Below are positions 62,051 to 64,000 of a DNA stretch of 64,000 bases, piece by piece (position 1 is the first letter of the stretch; every line of letters starts with the position of its first letter). The notes beneath the pieces were generated by a model that saw nothing but the letters and a program-made list of their open reading frames with translations, searched no databases and was not told where the DNA came from. Source of the DNA: Chryseobacterium indologenes (lineage in GTDB: Bacteria > Bacteroidota > Bacteroidia > Flavobacteriales > Weeksellaceae); NCBI RefSeq assembly GCF_001295265.1, contig NZ_LJOD01000010.1, forward strand, positions 89,367 through 153,366, in the 5' to 3' direction. The position numbers were made by a program, and so were the translations under genes.

Positions 62051-63517
62051 ATGCAACTAAAAATATACAACTCGCTTACAGCGGAAAAAGAAATATTCAA
62101 ACCAATTTTGGAAGGAAACGTGGGAATGTATGTCTGCGGCCCTACAGTGTACAGCAATGTGCATTTAGGAAATGTAAGAACCTTCCTCTCCTTTGATTTT
62201 ATCTACCGTACCCTGATGCATTTAGGATACAAAGTAAGGTACGTAAGAAATATTACCGATGCAGGCCACCTTACCGATGACGGTAACGTAGAAAACGACA
62301 GATTCGTAAAGCAGACCCGTCTAGAAAAGCTGGAACCAATGGAGATTGTACAAAAATATACAGTAGACTTCCATAAAGTCTTAGATATGTTCAATCTGCT
62401 TCCACCAAATATTGAGCCTACAGCTACCGGTCATATTGTAGAACAGATCGAGCTTACACAAAAACTCATAGAAAGAGGGTTCGCTTACGAAAGCAATGGT
62501 TCCGTATATTTTGATGTACTGGAATACAACAGAAGAGGACTGAATTATGGTGAGCTTTCAAAACGTAATATAGAAGAGCTTTTTGCCAATACCCGTGATC
62601 TTGACGGACAAGGAGAGAAAAAGAATCCACAGGATTTTGCACTTTGGAAAAAGGCATCTCCTGCTCACATCATGAGATGGAATTCTCCCTGGGGCGAAGG
62701 ATTCCCGGGATGGCACCTTGAATGTACTGCAATGAGTACAAAATATCTGGGCGAAACTTTTGACATCCACGGAGGCGGAATGGATTTAAAATTCCCACAT
62801 CATGAATGTGAAATTGCTCAGGGGAAAGCCTGCAATGATGCCGCTCCGGTAAACTATTGGATGCATGCCAATATGCTGACGATGAATTCCCAGCGTATGA
62901 GTAAGTCCACAGGAAATTATATCCTTCCGATGCAGCTGGTAACAGGAGAAAATGACTTCTTTGAAAAGCCTTTCCATCCTTCAATCGTTCGTTTCTGCTT
63001 CCTGCAGGCACATTACAGAAGCGTGCTGGATATCTCTAATGATGCAATGATCGCCAGCGAAAAAGGATTTATCAGGTTGATGGAGGCCCTTAAAGTGTTA
63101 AACTCCATTACTCCGGATGACACGAAACAGTCAGGATTTAGTTTCCAAGATTGGAAGAGCAAAGCTTACGATGCACTGACTGATGATTTCAATTCTCCGG
63201 TTCTGATTGCACATCTATTCGAAGCCGTGAAGTACATCTTCGCACTGAAAGATGAAAAAGAAACCATTTCATCCGCAGATCTTGAAGATTTCAAATCAAC
63301 CCTGAATGCTTTTGTATTTGATGTACTAGGACTTCAGGCAGTAGAAGAAAATAATTATGAAAAGCTGGATCAGACTTTAAAAGTTTTAATTGAACTCAGA
63401 AATCAGGCCAGAAGATCAAAAAATTTCGAACTCTCAGACCAGATCAGAGACAAACTGCTTGCAGAAGGCATCGAACTAAAAGACGGAAGAGACGGAACAA
63501 CTTACGTTCTGAATTAA
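62051..63517 (+). CDS. cysS: Cysteinyl-tRNA synthetase
   Basis: A 488-residue class I synthetase that charges tRNA-Cys. The HIGH-like signature is in [15 protein letters not shown] and the KMSKS-like loop is RMSKSTGN. Zinc-binding residues are Cys29 in YVCGPTVYS, Cys in [10 protein letters not shown] and His/His/Cys in [11 protein letters not shown]-terminal anticodon domain runs from about residue 330. Length is normal. It is monocistronic. Confidence 0.97.
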   Translation: MQLKIYNSLTAEKEIFKPILEGNVGMYVCGPTVYSNVHLGNVRTFLSFDFIYRTLMHLGYKVRYVRNITDAGHLTDDGNVENDRFVKQTRLEKLEPMEIVQKYTVDFHKVLDMFNLLPPNIEPTATGHIVEQIELTQKLIERGFAYESNGSVYFDVLEYNRRGLNYGELSKRNIEELFANTRDLDGQGEKKNPQDFALWKKASPAHIMRWNSPWGEGFPGWHLECTAMSTKYLGETFDIHGGGMDLKFPHHECEIAQGKACNDAAPVNYWMHANMLTMNSQRMSKSTGNYILPMQLVTGENDFFEKPFHPSIVRFCFLQAHYRSVLDISNDAMIASEKGFIRLMEALKVLNSITPDDTKQSGFSFQDWKSKAYDALTDDFNSPVLIAHLFEAVKYIFALKDEKETISSADLEDFKSTLNAFVFDVLGLQAVEENNYEKLDQTLKVLIELRNQARRSKNFELSDQIRDKLLAEGIELKDGRDGTTYVLN

Positions 63518-63542
63518 AAATAGTAAAATTTCAATTGATATA

Positions 63543-63597
63543 ATTCCGTAGGAATCCAGAAGTGTTAAGCATCAGGATTCTTACGGAATATTTTTTG
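63543..63597 (+). terminator. Terminator of cysS
   Basis: Bases 63543-63557 pair with 63575-63589 over 15 bp (one G-T) around a 17-nt loop, followed by ATTTTTT. It lies 25 nt after the stop. Confidence 0.9.
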
Positions 63598-63661
63598 GGG
63601 AGATCATTCATATATTATTGTATCCCTCATATTATTTCATCTTTCTGGAATTCAATTTTTT

Positions 63662-63776
63662 TCTTAGGAGCTTTTTCCCGCTCTCCGCTTTTACTCCTCA
63701 CGCCGTTTTTTGCCGCTTCATTTCCTTTGCCTTTCCGGTGCATGTTGCGGGGTAACCGCTTCTATCGGGGCTAGGG
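63662..63776 (-). ncRNA. Flavo-1-like structured RNA (probable)
   Basis: On the minus strand the sequence opens TAGCCCCGATAGAAGCGG and ends with AGCGGAGAGCGGGA then AGCTCCTAA, with a GC-rich variable region between. I recall this pair of conserved ends from intergenic elements of Flavobacteria, and I believe it is the Flavo-1 motif; the name is from memory and not checked. Its function is unknown. No protein gene is seen across it. Confidence 0.6.
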
Positions 63777-64000
63777 TAGAGTACATATTATTAAAATTCC
63801 CCCGATGAGGTTCAAACTGGATACCGTTCCTCCAATACGGCTTAGCGCAAAACCGTTTACTTATAGTTTTGCCCCACATTATTAATACCCCGATCTGTTA
63901 TATATAATATAAATAAAGAAACCATCCCTGCCTTCTTAAACACCCTTTCCGGGAGATTGCAGAAACATATCCGCTTTTGTGGATAACTCTGATATTTTCA

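Larger units (their letters stand above)
63518..64000. other. Gap after cysS to the window end
   Basis: Nearly 480 bases without a supported protein gene. It holds the cysS terminator (63543) and a probable structured RNA on the minus strand (63662-63776). From 63777 to the end I see only an interrupted repeat GCAAAAC/GTTTTGC near 63850 and short frames with stops. Confidence 0.5.

Noticed and set aside
63562..63774. 70-residue plus-strand frame in the gap after cysS
   Set aside because: Its first bases lie in the loop and arm of the cysS terminator and the rest is antisense to the Flavo-1-like RNA; composition and lack of any domain point to chance.

Overview
The window looks like a chromosomal segment of a low-GC Bacteroidota, most likely a Flavobacteriia member close to Chryseobacterium. 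The evidence is a type IX secretion sorting domain, tandem TonB-dependent outer-membrane barrels, an OmpA protein with calcium-binding type-3 repeats, starts preceded by A-rich stretches rather than Shine-Dalgarno sites, and promoters of the Bacteroidota type (TTG, about 20 nt, TAnnTTTG). Genus is an inference from memory of family sequences; nothing here was searched. No tRNA or rRNA gene, insertion sequence or CRISPR array was seen.

Layout. 1-4.6 kb: end of the ribosomal protein operon (secY partial, infA, rpmJ, rpsM, rpsK, rpsD, rpoA, rplQ). 4.7-10.4 kb: an accessory block with a LuxR-type response regulator, a lipoprotein, a multi-pass membrane protein and a histidine kinase, flanked by an amidase/SH3 gene and by a membrane/coiled-coil gene with a possible YEATS-like domain. 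Three promoters here share one exact-spacing motif, which suggests a local regulon. 10.5-13.2 kb: eno and gltA. 13.2-15.4 kb: small membrane and secreted proteins, including an unlisted 54-residue double-Gly, Cys-rich peptide gene. 15.6-18.8 kb: two amidinotransferase-fold hydrolases around a secreted protein. 18.9-26.5 kb: GH43-like enzyme, esterase-like lipoprotein and two tandem TonB-type barrels. 26.8-38.9 kb: mostly housekeeping (nadD, recJ, M48 peptidase, T9SS cargo, an ABC-F protein, smpB, OmpA, YebC, LpxH-like, a glycosyltransferase).

39-46.3 kb is the MoxR/DUF58 cluster (RDD, SpoIIM-like, DUF4129, DUF4350, MoxR, DUF58), followed by an OsmC gene whose start codon abuts nine perfect GCAATAA repeats. 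46.9-49.5 kb is a GH63-like glucosidase.

49.6-59.5 kb is a methionine operon under a SAM-I riboswitch: metX-like, ACT-homoserine dehydrogenase, a trans-sulfuration enzyme, methionine synthase split in two genes with a fatty acid desaturase between the halves, and metF. Together they turn aspartate semialdehyde into methionine and supply methyl-tetrahydrofolate. 59.6-63.5 kb holds a GNAT-like protein, folE, a DinB-like protein and cysS. The last 480 bases contain the cysS terminator and a probable flavobacterial structured RNA on the minus strand.

The observations most worth following are the shared palindromic promoter of the two-component block, the double-Gly peptide, a 34-nt leader motif repeated before moxR, metZ and metH, the heptamer tract before osmC, and an ABC-F protein that keeps only one competent ATP site.
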